A stretch of 64,000 nt of DNA from the NCBI RefSeq assembly GCF_030317035.1, contig NZ_JASZYK010000002.1:124001-188000 (forward strand), read 5' to 3'. The translations under genes and the position numbers were made by a program. Shown here piece after piece: positions 7,647 through 15,947 of the stretch. Numbering within the stretch: the first letter of the stretch is position 1; the number at the start of each line of letters is the position of its first letter. This DNA comes from Variovorax sp. J22G73. Its GTDB lineage: Bacteria > Pseudomonadota > Gammaproteobacteria > Burkholderiales > Burkholderiaceae_C. The notes under the pieces are model-generated. The model saw only the letters and a list, made by a program, of their open reading frames with translations, did no database searches and was not told the origin of the DNA.

Positions 7647-9227
7647 ATGAACAGCACACTCATTCATCCCGTGGTTCTTTGCGGCGGCAGCGGCACCCGC
7701 CTGTGGCCCCTTTCGCGCAAGGCGCTGCCCAAGCAGTTCGCGCCGCTGGTGGGCGGCAAGAGCCTGCTGCAGATGACGCTGGAGCGCCTGCGCGTGCTGA
7801 ACCCCGACATCACCTGCATCGCGTCCGAAGACCACCGCTTCATGGTGAAGGAAACCGTGGAGGCCGCGCAGACCACCGGCCGGCAGATCCTGGAGCCGAT
7901 GGCGCGCAACACCGCCGCCGCCATGGCCTCGGCCGCGCTGCTGGCCGCGCCCGACGACCTGCTGCTGTTCGCGCCGTCGGACCACCACATTCCCGATGCC
8001 GAGCTGTTCGCGCGCACCGTGCGCGCCGGCATCGACGCCGCGCTGGCCGGAAAAATCGTCACCTTCGGCGTGGTGCCCAGCTTTCCGAGCACGGCCTACG
8101 GCTACATCGAGGCCGGCCAGCCTTCGGGCGACGGCCACAGCCAGGCCGTGGTGCGCTTTGTTGAAAAGCCCACCGCCGCCGTCGCCGAAACGCTGCTGCT
8201 GCACGGCGGCTACAGCTGGAACGCCGGCATCTTCCTGGTGCAGGCGCGCACCCTCGTGGCGGCGCTGCGCGGGCATGCGCCCGACATCCTGCTGGCCTGC
8301 GAGCGTGCGACCGACGCCGCGACCACCGACGGCAGCTTTCTGCGGCTGGACCAGGCGGCCTTCCAGGCGTGCCGCAGCGACAGCATCGACTACGCCGTGC
8401 TCGAGAAGCACAAGGACATTGCCGTCGTGAAGTTCGAGGGCCTGTGGAGCGACGTGGGCAGCTGGAACGCCGTGGCCACGCTGCACCCGGCCGACGAGAC
8501 CGGCAACCGCCTGAGCGGCAAGGCCAGCGCGCTGAATTCGCGCAACACCTTCATCCACGCGCCGCACCGCCAGGTGGTGGCGCTGGGCACCGACGGGCTC
8601 ATCATCGTGGACACCCCCGACGCCGTGCTGGTGGCCGGCGCGGGCTGCGCCGAACAGGTGGCCGAGGTGGTGCGCAAGCTGTCGCTGGACGGCTGCGTCG
8701 AGGCCACCGAACACCGCCGCGTGGTGCGGCCCTGGGGCGCTTATGACAGCGTGGACAACGGCGAGCGCTTCCAGGTCAAGCGCCTGACCGTGAAGCCCGG
8801 CGCCAAGCTGTCGCTGCAGATGCACCACCACCGCGCCGAGCACTGGATCGTGGTGCAGGGCACGGCCAAGGCCACCTGCGACGGCGTGGTGACGCTGGTG
8901 CGCGAGAACGAATCCATCTACCTGCCCTCGGGCGCCATCCACCGGCTGGAGAACCCGGGCAAAACGATGCTGGAGGTGATCGAGGTGCAGACCGGCGGCT
9001 ACTTGGGCGAAGACGACATCGTGCGTTTCGACGACACGTATGGGCGGTGCGGGCCGGGGCATACGCTGGCGGATGCGGTGAAGGTGCCGGTGCGTGTGCC
9101 GGTGCATGTGCCGGGGGTGGCGGCCGCTTCAGTTGAAGCGGCGGCTTCGGAGGTGGAGTCGATGTCGGTGGGGACTTCGGCCGGGTCGGGGGCGAGTGCG
9201 GCGCTGCATGCGCCGGTGGCTCACTGA
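7647..9227 (+). CDS. manC: Mannose-1-phosphate guanylyltransferase / mannose-6-phosphate isomerase
   Basis: Bifunctional enzyme of the ManC/AlgA/CpsB type making GDP-mannose for the exopolysaccharide. The N-terminal nucleotidyltransferase domain (residues about 5-290) has VVLCGGSGTRLWPLSRKALP with the P-loop-like GGSGTRLWP signature, PKQF, and FVEKP. The C-terminal cupin (about 360-475) has RPWGAYDSVD, KLSLQMHHHRAEHW and YLPSGAIHRLENPG with the metal-binding histidines. Usual length is about 470-485 residues; this protein has 526, the surplus being a low-complexity Val/Pro then Ala/Ser tail. The ATG at 7647 fits the conserved start; the in-frame ATG at 7590 would add 19 residues across the C11 tract. 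Its last 7 bases overlap the convergent GrpB gene. Confidence 0.95.
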   Translation: MNSTLIHPVVLCGGSGTRLWPLSRKALPKQFAPLVGGKSLLQMTLERLRVLNPDITCIASEDHRFMVKETVEAAQTTGRQILEPMARNTAAAMASAALLAAPDDLLLFAPSDHHIPDAELFARTVRAGIDAALAGKIVTFGVVPSFPSTAYGYIEAGQPSGDGHSQAVVRFVEKPTAAVAETLLLHGGYSWNAGIFLVQARTLVAALRGHAPDILLACERATDAATTDGSFLRLDQAAFQACRSDSIDYAVLEKHKDIAVVKFEGLWSDVGSWNAVATLHPADETGNRLSGKASALNSRNTFIHAPHRQVVALGTDGLIIVDTPDAVLVAGAGCAEQVAEVVRKLSLDGCVEATEHRRVVRPWGAYDSVDNGERFQVKRLTVKPGAKLSLQMHHHRAEHWIVVQGTAKATCDGVVTLVRENESIYLPSGAIHRLENPGKTMLEVIEVQTGGYLGEDDIVRFDDTYGRCGPGHTLADAVKVPVRVPVHVPGVAAASVEAAASEVESMSVGTSAGSGASAALHAPVAH

Positions 9228-9775
9228 GATGCGGCGCGAATCTGTGCCTGTATTTGTGCCTGAATCTCTTTGATCACACCCTCCTTCGCCCGGTTGTAGA
9301 CCTCCGGGTTCACCGGGTCGATCTCATGCGCGTGGTCCTTCGCGGCCTCGTACTTCGCGCGCAGGTCTGCGCGCTCGTTCAGGATCTTCATGAACGCCAG
9401 CGAGTCCACGTGCACCGGATCGCCTCGGTGGCACACGTGGATGTTGATGTTGAACCTGCGCCCTTCGTGCACGACGCTTGCGCACACATAGGGCTTCTCG
9501 TCGGTGTCCACCCACACGGGTCGGCGGTGGAAGCCGAGCCGCTCGAACTCGCGTTGCACGGCACGCAGGTCTTGCGCGCCGGCGATGGCCGCGGCATCGA
9601 CCATGGGCTTGCCCCTCAAGCCCGCGATGGCGGTGCTGCCGATGTGCACGAGTTCGATGCGCTCGAGCCGGTTTTCCACATGGCGCTGCACGCGTGCGAA
9701 CACCTCGGCATACGCGGGGCTGTACGGCACGATGTTGCGTTGCTGCAGGCTCTCGTCGAAGGCATCGATCTTCAT
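9221..9775 (-). CDS. GrpB family protein (UPF0157, nucleotidyltransferase fold)
   Basis: A 184-residue member of the GrpB/UPF0157 family, which has a nucleotidyltransferase-like fold and no firmly established cellular role. Family hallmarks are seen in order: VHIGSTAIAGLRGKPMVD (about residues 43-60), FERLGF, RRFNINIHVCHRG and the C-terminal YNRAKEGVIKEI. The start is set by a strong AAGGAG ribosome-binding site about 6 bases upstream of the ATG. It converges on manC with a 7-base overlap and sits just downstream of hipA on the same strand (70-base gap), so it may share transcripts with the toxin-antitoxin operon. No catalytic assignment is attempted. Confidence 0.85.
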   Translation of the reverse strand: MKIDAFDESLQQRNIVPYSPAYAEVFARVQRHVENRLERIELVHIGSTAIAGLRGKPMVDAAAIAGAQDLRAVQREFERLGFHRRPVWVDTDEKPYVCASVVHEGRRFNINIHVCHRGDPVHVDSLAFMKILNERADLRAKYEAAKDHAHEIDPVNPEVYNRAKEGVIKEIQAQIQAQIRAASQ

Positions 9776-9845
9776 GGCGTCTCCTTGCGGTGGTGTGGTT
9801 GCCGCAGTGCGTTCCGCTGGTTCCGCTGGTTTCGCTGGGCGGGCG

Positions 9846-11255
9846 TCAGGCCTTGCCCTGCCCCATCGACCGCACGGCCTCGTCCCATTCCTCGAGCAGC
9901 TCGGGCCGGCGCAGCCGCCGTGCCGCCTGCCGCAGATGCGGATGGCCCGCCAGGCGCGTGAGCAGCTGCAGCTTCTGCCGGGGCGTGACACCGCTGGCCA
10001 CGATGGGCGCCAGCCAATGCCGCGCGGCTTCGGCCGCGGTGTCGCGCACCACCTTGGCCGCGCCCGCGACCTGCAGGCCCAGTTCGTTGCAGAAGGCCTG
10101 CAGCCGCGTGGGGCTGAGGATGGCGTCGGTGTGCTGCTTGTCGCCGCCCGGCATCAGCCGCAGGGCATGCCCCCTGGCGCCGTTGTAGAGCAAGGTCGCG
10201 GTGATGTCGTAGGCCGGCGCCAGCTGCGCATGGTGGCGGTCACGGTAGAGCAGCCCGAGGTTCTTCAGGTGCATGTCGGCATTGCCCAGCAGCTCGTTGA
10301 CCTCGATGCGCCGCAGCAGCTCGTGCACCGCCGGCTCGCCGCATTCGGGCAGGCCCAGCAGCACGGCGGCAATGGCGAGGTATGACTCGGCGTACTTCTG
10401 CTCGGGCGGCACGCCGAAGACCTGCGCGAAGTCTTCGAAGTGCACCTTGCCGCCCTTGAGGTGATTGAGGTGAGCCTCTCGGTCGAAGCGGGTCACGGCG
10501 AGGAACTGGCCGTCCACCTCGTCGCCCAGGTCGTAGCGGTGCGGCGCGGCCAGGGCCGACATGGGCGCCAGCTCGAACCGGCACACGGCCACGCCTGCGA
10601 GCCCGGCCAGCGTCATGCTGAGGCTTTCGAGCTGCGGCATGCGCGCGTACTCGGACGACGGCAGCTTGGCGATGATGGCCGCGTCGCCCTTCGACGTGCG
10701 GCCCACGAAGCGGCCCTCGGCGTTCTTGTTGACGCCGATCTTGGGCTGCACGCCCGAGATCGACAGCGCGTCCTGAAAGGGCTCGGACCACACCGAGGCC
10801 TCGAGCGCGTCCTGGTTCTGGGTGACCAGGCGCTGCAGCGTGGCGCGCGAGATGTCTTCCCACTCGGCGGTGACCGCGCCCGGCATGTTCTTGCCGCAGG
10901 CGGCGATCATGCCCATGTGGTCCAGCGGATCGATGCGGGCCTCTTCGGCCACGAAGCGGCGGAACACGCCTTCGGGCAACAGGTTCTGGAAGAACGGGGG
11001 CAGCTGGTAGTCGCCCTTGCCGCCGAGCACGGTGTTGAATTCGGGCCGGGTGACGTCGAGCCAGAACGATTGCTGCTGTGCCGGGTCGGCCGCGCGCATG
11101 GACTCCGAGAGCACATCGGCCTCGTCCCACGGCAGCCGCGCGTAGCTCTCGTCGGCGACGAAGCGCATCACGGGCGGCGACGCGGGTTGCTCGTACTTGA
11201 ACAGGCAGCCGATGCGCCGGCCGTACAGCTTGATGACGAGAACGGGCACGTTCAT
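9846..11255 (-). CDS. hipA: HipA-type serine/threonine kinase toxin
   Basis: A 469-residue HipA-like kinase. In E. coli, HipA phosphorylates glutamyl-tRNA synthetase and induces persistence. The N-terminal subdomain begins VPVLVIKLYGRRIGCLF. ISGVQPKIGV matches the regulatory serine/P-loop region. The catalytic loop GNADMHLKN places the base at about D327, and APAYDI gives the metal-binding D350, so the kinase core looks intact. The start overlaps the hipB stop (ATGA), the usual antitoxin-first order with translational coupling. Expression is probably repressed by HipB, alone or with HipA, at the operators at 11709-11804. Residues around the Ser in SISG suggest that autophosphorylation control is retained. 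Confidence 0.92.
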   Translation of the reverse strand: MNVPVLVIKLYGRRIGCLFKYEQPASPPVMRFVADESYARLPWDEADVLSESMRAADPAQQQSFWLDVTRPEFNTVLGGKGDYQLPPFFQNLLPEGVFRRFVAEEARIDPLDHMGMIAACGKNMPGAVTAEWEDISRATLQRLVTQNQDALEASVWSEPFQDALSISGVQPKIGVNKNAEGRFVGRTSKGDAAIIAKLPSSEYARMPQLESLSMTLAGLAGVAVCRFELAPMSALAAPHRYDLGDEVDGQFLAVTRFDREAHLNHLKGGKVHFEDFAQVFGVPPEQKYAESYLAIAAVLLGLPECGEPAVHELLRRIEVNELLGNADMHLKNLGLLYRDRHHAQLAPAYDITATLLYNGARGHALRLMPGGDKQHTDAILSPTRLQAFCNELGLQVAGAAKVVRDTAAEAARHWLAPIVASGVTPRQKLQLLTRLAGHPHLRQAARRLRRPELLEEWDEAVRSMGQGKA

Positions 11256-11701
11256 TTGCGGCGCTTTCTGGTGGCAGGGGCGGCGGGAGCGGTGGGGGCC
11301 GCCGTGGCCAATGCAGGTGCGGCGATGGGTGCCACGGTGTTTTTCTTGAGGCCTGCCAGCCGGCGCTGCACGGCGGACAGCACGTGAGACGAAGCCGCGG
11401 GCGGGCTGACCGCGTTGGTGGTGGTGTTGGCCTTGACCTTGGCCCGGGCCGCCGCTGGCGCTGCATCGCGCAGGTCGAGTTCGGGCAGCGCGCGCTTGAG
11501 CGCCCGGGGCACGGTGGCGAGGTCGAGTTGCAGCACCTCCATGACGGCCAGCAGCGTCGACACCTGCACGTCGTTGCCCTTGAACAACCGGTACACGGCC
11601 TGGCGGCTCACGCCCGCCTGCTCGGTCAGCTGTTGCCGCGTCAGGCCGCTGGCGAGCCGGGCGGCTTCCAGGCGTTGGGCCAGTTCCAGCGAAGTGCTCA
11701 T
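11252..11701 (-). CDS. hipB: HipB-type antitoxin / XRE repressor with long basic tail
   Basis: A 149-residue DNA-binding antitoxin. The XRE helix-turn-helix lies at about residues 6-62 (LAQRLEAARLASGLTRQQL, then AGVSRQAVYRLFKGNDVQV). Classical HipB proteins are about 90 residues. Here some 75 extra residues form an Ala/Pro/Thr-rich, basic tail ending TRKRRK, likely disordered and able to contact DNA or the toxin. The ATG at 11701 is chosen because it directly precedes the HTH and the open frame upstream runs through operator DNA. It overlaps hipA by the ATGA junction. The upstream AT-rich region with four palindromes indicates autoregulation. Confidence 0.88.
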   Translation of the reverse strand: MSTSLELAQRLEAARLASGLTRQQLTEQAGVSRQAVYRLFKGNDVQVSTLLAVMEVLQLDLATVPRALKRALPELDLRDAAPAAARAKVKANTTTNAVSPPAASSHVLSAVQRRLAGLKKNTVAPIAAPALATAAPTAPAAPATRKRRK

Positions 11702-11708
11702 GGTGTTG

Positions 11709-11804
11709 CGTATTCGATGATATTTCTCGCAACTTACCGTATTCGCAACCTTCTTGCAAGTTGCGTATTCGATACGTTTTGGATAATTTATCGTATTCGA
11801 TACG
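11709..11804. promoter_or_regulatory. Array of four hipBA operator-like palindromes
   Basis: Two perfect copies of the interrupted palindrome CGTATTCGATACG lie at 11764-11776 and 11792-11804. Two diverged copies keep the CGTATTCG half at 11709-11721 and 11738-11750. Start-to-start spacing is 29, 26 and 28 bases, roughly 2.5-2.75 helical turns, all between the hipB start and 105 bases upstream. The region is markedly AT-rich compared with its surroundings. Multiple operators upstream of hipBA are known from E. coli, but this motif differs. Assignment to HipB is inferred from position. Confidence 0.8.
11731..11759 (-). promoter_or_regulatory. Candidate sigma-70 promoter for hipBA
   Basis: On the minus strand, TTGCAA (11759-11754) and TAAGTT (11736-11731) are separated by 17 bases. 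The second operator copy (11738-11750) fills the spacer, so a bound repressor would block polymerase. The -10 box is weak, matching consensus only at the key first, second and sixth positions. Confidence 0.4.
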
Positions 11805-11925
11805 AAATTCAGGCGTTTGGAGCGCGCTGTGGCTCTTCGTGCGCTGAAAGACCTGGGAGCGGGCACGCCGTGCCCGCCCCTCCCTTCACGCCCCTGCGAA
11901 CGGGGCGCTACTCAACAGGCTTGGT

Positions 11926-12195
11926 TCAAGCCTTCTTGTTCAGCTCGCTCGCGCATTGCTGGAACAGCGTTTGCGCCTTCTGCGCGAGCTCCCATGCGAG
12001 CCACAAGACATTGTCGAGGTGCTCCTTGCTTTCGCGCTCGCGCCAACGGGTGCCGTCGCCATGGCAGGCCCAGAGGAAAGAGGTCAGTTGCGCGAGCGTG
12101 TTCTCGAGCAGGTCCGAGGGGCCCGGGCCGTCGGGCATGGCGGGTGCGTTGGAGGGTGCCGGCCCGTAGGGCGGGGCTATAGTGCGATCAGCCAT
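11926..12195 (-). CDS. Small protein of unknown function
   Basis: An 89-residue protein that I do not recognise. The N-terminal third is Pro/Ala-rich (MADRTIAPPYGPAPSNAPAM). The rest is predicted amphipathic helix with aromatic residues (LLENTLAQLTSFLWACHGDG, then LWLAWELAQKAQTLFQQC). No signal peptide or membrane span is evident. The ATG at 12195 is preferred; an in-frame TTG at 12216 would add seven residues. It lies about 220 bases upstream of hipB on the same strand, so it may be transcribed with or independently of the toxin-antitoxin pair. Regular codon use and a plausible helical composition favour a real gene, but length and lack of motif keep confidence moderate. Confidence 0.55.
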   Translation of the reverse strand: MADRTIAPPYGPAPSNAPAMPDGPGPSDLLENTLAQLTSFLWACHGDGTRWRERESKEHLDNVLWLAWELAQKAQTLFQQCASELNKKA

Positions 12196-12657
12196 TTGTG
12201 GTGCGTTTTCTTTCAACGGTTTTGCACTTCATGTGGTCAGACGGTCGGAGCGGTTGTGCGCTCCGGCCGTCGCCTTTTGTGCCTAGTGTTTCTTTGGTGT
12301 CTTTGGTGCCTCGCGATTGCTGCCGATGCCCCATGCATCGGCGCATGCGCTGCGAGACCAAGCGGTAGGGTTCAGAGGGGTGCTTGCGTGTGATGCCTTC
12401 CTTGCCCACGGGTGGGACGTGAATGTCAGGGGCATTCACTTTAGGGAAGAGAGGGACGCGCGGGGGGAACGGATGCGCTAGAAAGTCTCAGTTCGCGCGA
12501 CTAAGTCGTGTGGCTGAACATTGACAACAATTCGGGCGCTTTGTAAACCGATGAAGCCCCTGGAGAACATGCGCGTTGTTCTCGAAGGGCCGTCGCTTCA
12601 CCAGTCACTTTGCCGTGCGCGGCCCGGCCTGTGGGCGCGGGCCAGCGCGCTGCGCGC
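12196..12657. other. 462-base stretch without a convincing gene
   Basis: Between the small gene and the amidohydrolase operon. It contains an AT-richer patch (12199-12320) with the direct repeat CTTTGGTG, a small perfect palindrome CGACTAAGTCG at 12498-12508, and an inverted repeat GAGAAC-N9-GTTCTC at 12563-12583 that could be a protein-binding site or part of a terminator for the operon ending at 12658. Near 12621-12643 a GC-rich GGCCC/GGGCC pair could fold. No RNA gene is recognised. Confidence 0.5.
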
Positions 12658-13998
12658 TCAATGCATTTCCGCCAGCGCTTCGCGCACGCCCTGCTCCTGC
12701 AACGGTGTGTCGGCGCCTTCCAGGTGCAAGGCCGCGTGCGCCGGCACGGGCGTGGCGCAGTCCTTGTGGATCACGCCGTCTTTCATGACCAGCTGCACCT
12801 TGGCCGGGTCCGTCAGCAGCGCCAGGTTCTGCAGCGGATCGCCATCGACCAGCACGATGTCCGCCAGGAAGCCGGCCTTCAGCTGCCCCAGTTCGTCGGG
12901 CCGCTGCATGATCTGCCCGCCGAGCCGGGTCGCGGCCATCAGCGCCTCTTTCGGGGTCATGCCGATGTAGTCGACAAAGTACTGCAGGTCGTTGGCGTTG
13001 GTGCCGTGCGGCATCCACGCAAAGCCGTAGTCTCCGCCGGGCAGGATGCGAATGCCGCGCTTGTGCATCTCGCGCAACGAGGCCGACGCAATCTCCAGCT
13101 CGCGCTTGTAGCCCATCTGCGTGGCCACGGCTTCGGTGATGCCGTACTCGGCCGCGTTGAAGGTGGTGCGAATCAGCCAGCCGATGCCCGGCGCCACGAA
13201 GTGCTTGTCCTTCGCGGCTTCGAGCATGTCGAGCGCTTCGGCATCCGCAAAGCTCGCGTGGTAGACCATTTCGATGCCGTGGCGCACGCACTGCTTCACC
13301 GATTCGCTGGAGCGCGCATGCGCGGCCATGCGCTTGCCGTAGCGCTTGGCCTCCTGCGCGAGCATGGCCACTTCTTCTTCGGCGAAAGGCGACATCTCCG
13401 CCGGCAGCCCGGCGATGTATTCGCCCGACAGGTTGATCTTCAGATGGTCGACGCCGTACTTGATGAAGGTGCGCGCGGAGCGGCGGATTTCTTCCGGCCC
13501 GCTGCACACGCTGCCGAAGCTCAGCTCCTCGAACTTCATGTGCGGCAGGGTGTTGTCGCCCAGCGCGCCGATGGTGGTGATTTCCTGGCTGCCCGCGAGG
13601 TAGCGCGGGCCGGGAAATTCGCCCGCCTCGATGGCGTTGCGCAGCACCACGTCGAGCCGCGGCTTGGCCGCCGCCGCGCCGATGGCCGATGTCCAGCCCA
13701 TGTCGAGGTAGCGCTTGGCCACGCGCACGCACCACAGCATGTGCTCCTCGGGCGGCATGAACTGGATGGCGGCCAGCGAAGGCTGGTCGTTCCACGAGAA
13801 ATGCGTGTGCGCCTCGGTCATGCCGGGCATCAGGAAGCGCCCTTTGCCGTCGATGACGCGCGCGTCGTCGGTGCTCACGCGCCGCGGGCCGCGCGCCACG
13901 TCGACGATGCGCTTGCCCTCGACCAGCACGTCGCCGGTGTAGGTGTCTTCGCCCGAGCCGTCGAAGATGCGGACGTTGGTGAATGCAATGCGGGTCAT
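12658..13998 (-). CDS. Metal-dependent amidohydrolase (imidazolonepropionase-like)
   Basis: A 446-residue amidohydrolase-superfamily enzyme hydrolysing an amide or ester-like bond, substrate unknown. The N-terminal beta-sandwich is followed by the metal site TEAHTHFSW (HxH), then DHLKINLSGEY with a possible carboxylated lysine, MAAHARSS and MVYHASF with the third and fourth histidines, and ILPGGDYGF with the catalytic aspartate. Length fits the imidazolonepropionase/prolidase-like subgroup. The start is fixed by a GGAGGAG ribosome-binding site about 7 bases upstream. It is the third gene of an operon with an alpha/beta hydrolase (69-base gap) and an FAH protein, so it probably acts late in breakdown of a nitrogen-containing or aromatic compound. 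Confidence 0.85.
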   Translation of the reverse strand: MTRIAFTNVRIFDGSGEDTYTGDVLVEGKRIVDVARGPRRVSTDDARVIDGKGRFLMPGMTEAHTHFSWNDQPSLAAIQFMPPEEHMLWCVRVAKRYLDMGWTSAIGAAAAKPRLDVVLRNAIEAGEFPGPRYLAGSQEITTIGALGDNTLPHMKFEELSFGSVCSGPEEIRRSARTFIKYGVDHLKINLSGEYIAGLPAEMSPFAEEEVAMLAQEAKRYGKRMAAHARSSESVKQCVRHGIEMVYHASFADAEALDMLEAAKDKHFVAPGIGWLIRTTFNAAEYGITEAVATQMGYKRELEIASASLREMHKRGIRILPGGDYGFAWMPHGTNANDLQYFVDYIGMTPKEALMAATRLGGQIMQRPDELGQLKAGFLADIVLVDGDPLQNLALLTDPAKVQLVMKDGVIHKDCATPVPAHAALHLEGADTPLQEQGVREALAEMH

Positions 13999-14067
13999 GG
14001 CTTGTCTCCTCCGGCCGGTGGCGCCGGACATGGGTTGATGAATACGTGATCGCCTGAAGAAAGAAAT

Positions 14068-14850
14068 TCAGCGCAGCGCGGCGTGGAACTGCTGCAGCTC
14101 CTGCATGCAGCGCTGCGGCTTCTCGAAGGTCGTCCAGTGGCCGCAGCCTTCGACAACCACCTGCCTGGCGCCCGCGATGCGCGCGGCCATGGCGGCCACG
14201 TTGGCGGGCGGCGCCACGCCGTCTTCGTCGCCGGTCACCAGCAGCACGGGCACGCCGATGCGCTCGATGTCGGCCGACTGCGCGCTGGCCAGCGCCTCGC
14301 AGCTCTGCGCATAGCCTTCGGGCGACTGGCGCATCACGCTCTCGCGCACCAGCGCCAGCACGGCCGGCTGTTGCGCCTTGGTGTCCTGGCTGATGGCGCC
14401 CTTGACGATGGCGTCGGCAATGTCCTGCAGGGCCGCCGCGCCGCCACGCGCGGCGGTGGCGCGCGCGCGGATGTTCGGGCGGCCCGCTTCGGGCGGCGCG
14501 ACCAGCGGCCCGAAGAGCGCCAGCGACTTCACCTTGCCCGGGTTGCGCACCGCGAAATGCTGCGCCACGATGGTCCCGAGCGAATGCGCGGCGATGCGCA
14601 GCGACTCGACGCCGAGGCTCTCGAGCAGCGCCTCGAGCGCCGAAACGTAGCCTTCGATGGACAGGGCCTCTTGCGGCAGCGCGGAACGGGCGCTGCCCGG
14701 CAGGTCGGGCCGAATCGCCTGAAAGCCGGTCATCGCCGCGAGCACCGGCGTCCATGTGTTCGACGAGCCGCCCAGCCCGTGGATGCACAGCAGCGCCTCG
14801 CCGTTGCCGTCGATTTCCACGGCCATGCCTTGAATGATTTGCGTGGTCAT
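14068..14850 (-). CDS. Alpha/beta-fold hydrolase
   Basis: A 260-residue alpha/beta hydrolase of the 3-oxoadipate enol-lactonase/C-C hydrolase type. Oxyanion-hole region LLCIHGLGGSSNTW (residues about 20-33), nucleophile elbow IAAHSLGTIVAQ (Ser with Ala replacing the first Gly of GxSxG), acid VTGDEDGVAPP and catalytic His in EGCGHWTTFEKP are all present in order. It follows the FAH gene by 8 bases, so they are certainly co-transcribed. Such enzymes act on ring-cleavage products of aromatic catabolism, consistent with an FAH-family neighbour. Substrate cannot be deduced. Confidence 0.88.
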   Translation of the reverse strand: MTTQIIQGMAVEIDGNGEALLCIHGLGGSSNTWTPVLAAMTGFQAIRPDLPGSARSALPQEALSIEGYVSALEALLESLGVESLRIAAHSLGTIVAQHFAVRNPGKVKSLALFGPLVAPPEAGRPNIRARATAARGGAAALQDIADAIVKGAISQDTKAQQPAVLALVRESVMRQSPEGYAQSCEALASAQSADIERIGVPVLLVTGDEDGVAPPANVAAMAARIAGARQVVVEGCGHWTTFEKPQRCMQELQQFHAALR

Positions 14851-14858
14851 GGCGCTGC

Positions 14859-15728
14859 TCAGACGAACTTGTTCTCGATGGCGCCGAGCCGGTCGATCTC
14901 GACCCGCACCACGTCGCCCGCCTTCAGGTAGCGCGGCGGCGCCATGCCCATGCCGACGCCGGCCGGCGTGCCGGTGGCGATCACGTCGCCGGGGTACAGC
15001 GTGATGCCGCGCGAGATGGTCTCGATGAGCGTCGGAATGTCGAAGATCATGTTTTCCGTCGGGCCGTCTTGCCGCAGCTCGCCGTTCACCCAGCAGCGCA
15101 CGCGCGTCTTCGTGCCGTCGAACTCGTCCGCCGTCACGATCCACGGACCCATCGGGCAGAAGGTGTCGAAGGACTTGCCCATGTCCCATTGCCCGTGGCG
15201 AATCTGCACGTCGCGCGCGGTCACGTCGTTGACCACCGTGTAGCCGAACACGTGCGCCATCGCGTCGCCGCGCGCGATGTTCTTGCCGCCCTTGCCGATG
15301 ACCACGGCCAGCTCGGCCTCGTAGTCGATCTGCGTGGACACGGCGCCGGGCAGCAGCACCTCGTCGTGCGGGCCGACCACGCATTCGGGCACCTTGGTGA
15401 ACACGATGGGCCATTCGTCGGTCTTGGCGCTGTTGTCCTTGAAGACCGAGGCCGACAGTTCCTTGGCGTGCGCGTGGTAGTTGCGGCCCACGCACCAGAG
15501 GTTGCGGCGCGGCTTGGGCAGCGGTGCGTCGAGCGTCACGTCGGCCACCTTGACGGCGGCGCCGCTGGCCGCGGGCAGCGTGCCGCCTTCGGCCAGCGAC
15601 TCGATGAGGTGCAGGGCCCCGGCGGCGGCCTGGGCCGGCGTGAGGGCCAGGGTGTTGATCGTCTGGCCGTCTTCGGACACGAGTCCCACGTGTCGGGTGC
15701 CGTCGGAAATGTAGGTGGCGATGCGCAT
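14859..15728 (-). CDS. Fumarylacetoacetate hydrolase (FAH) family enzyme
   Basis: A 289-residue FAH-family protein. Members include 2-hydroxyhepta-2,4-diene-1,7-dioate isomerase/decarboxylase, fumarylpyruvate hydrolase and acylpyruvases. The C-terminal catalytic domain (about 75-289) has CVGRNYHAHAKE, the metal-binding acids in IDYEAELAVVIGKGG, VVNDVTARD, KSFDTFCPMGPW and GDVIATGTPAGVG, all intact. It is the first gene of the three-gene operon and is transcribed divergently from the AraC regulator across a 219-base gap, the probable control region. The exact ketoacid substrate is open; a catechol or homoprotocatechuate-type pathway intermediate is likely. Confidence 0.9.
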   Translation of the reverse strand: MRIATYISDGTRHVGLVSEDGQTINTLALTPAQAAAGALHLIESLAEGGTLPAASGAAVKVADVTLDAPLPKPRRNLWCVGRNYHAHAKELSASVFKDNSAKTDEWPIVFTKVPECVVGPHDEVLLPGAVSTQIDYEAELAVVIGKGGKNIARGDAMAHVFGYTVVNDVTARDVQIRHGQWDMGKSFDTFCPMGPWIVTADEFDGTKTRVRCWVNGELRQDGPTENMIFDIPTLIETISRGITLYPGDVIATGTPAGVGMGMAPPRYLKAGDVVRVEIDRLGAIENKFV

Positions 15729-15947
15729 GGCTGCTGGCTCCTGTGAGGTGTTGTTGCGAAGGGTTGTCGCGGGGATGGCGCAACTTTAGAAACGGGCGAC
15801 CGCGGCCGCTTATCGGTGCATCCGGCGGCGTATCAAGGAGTCAGGTGAAGTGCTAGGGACTTACCCGATGGGGCCATTTCGCGGGCCGCGCGCGGGCGAA
15901 CAATCGCGCCGTAGACCCCACGAACGACGAACCAAGGACACGGAGAC

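Noticed and set aside
11709-11804. CRISPR-like repeat array
   Set aside because: Only four copies of a 13-base palindrome with short spacers in a promoter; no cas genes; better explained as operators.
12188-12439. 83-codon minus-strand frame upstream of the small gene
   Set aside because: No ribosome-binding site, basic low-complexity translation, and overlap with the start of the better-supported small gene.
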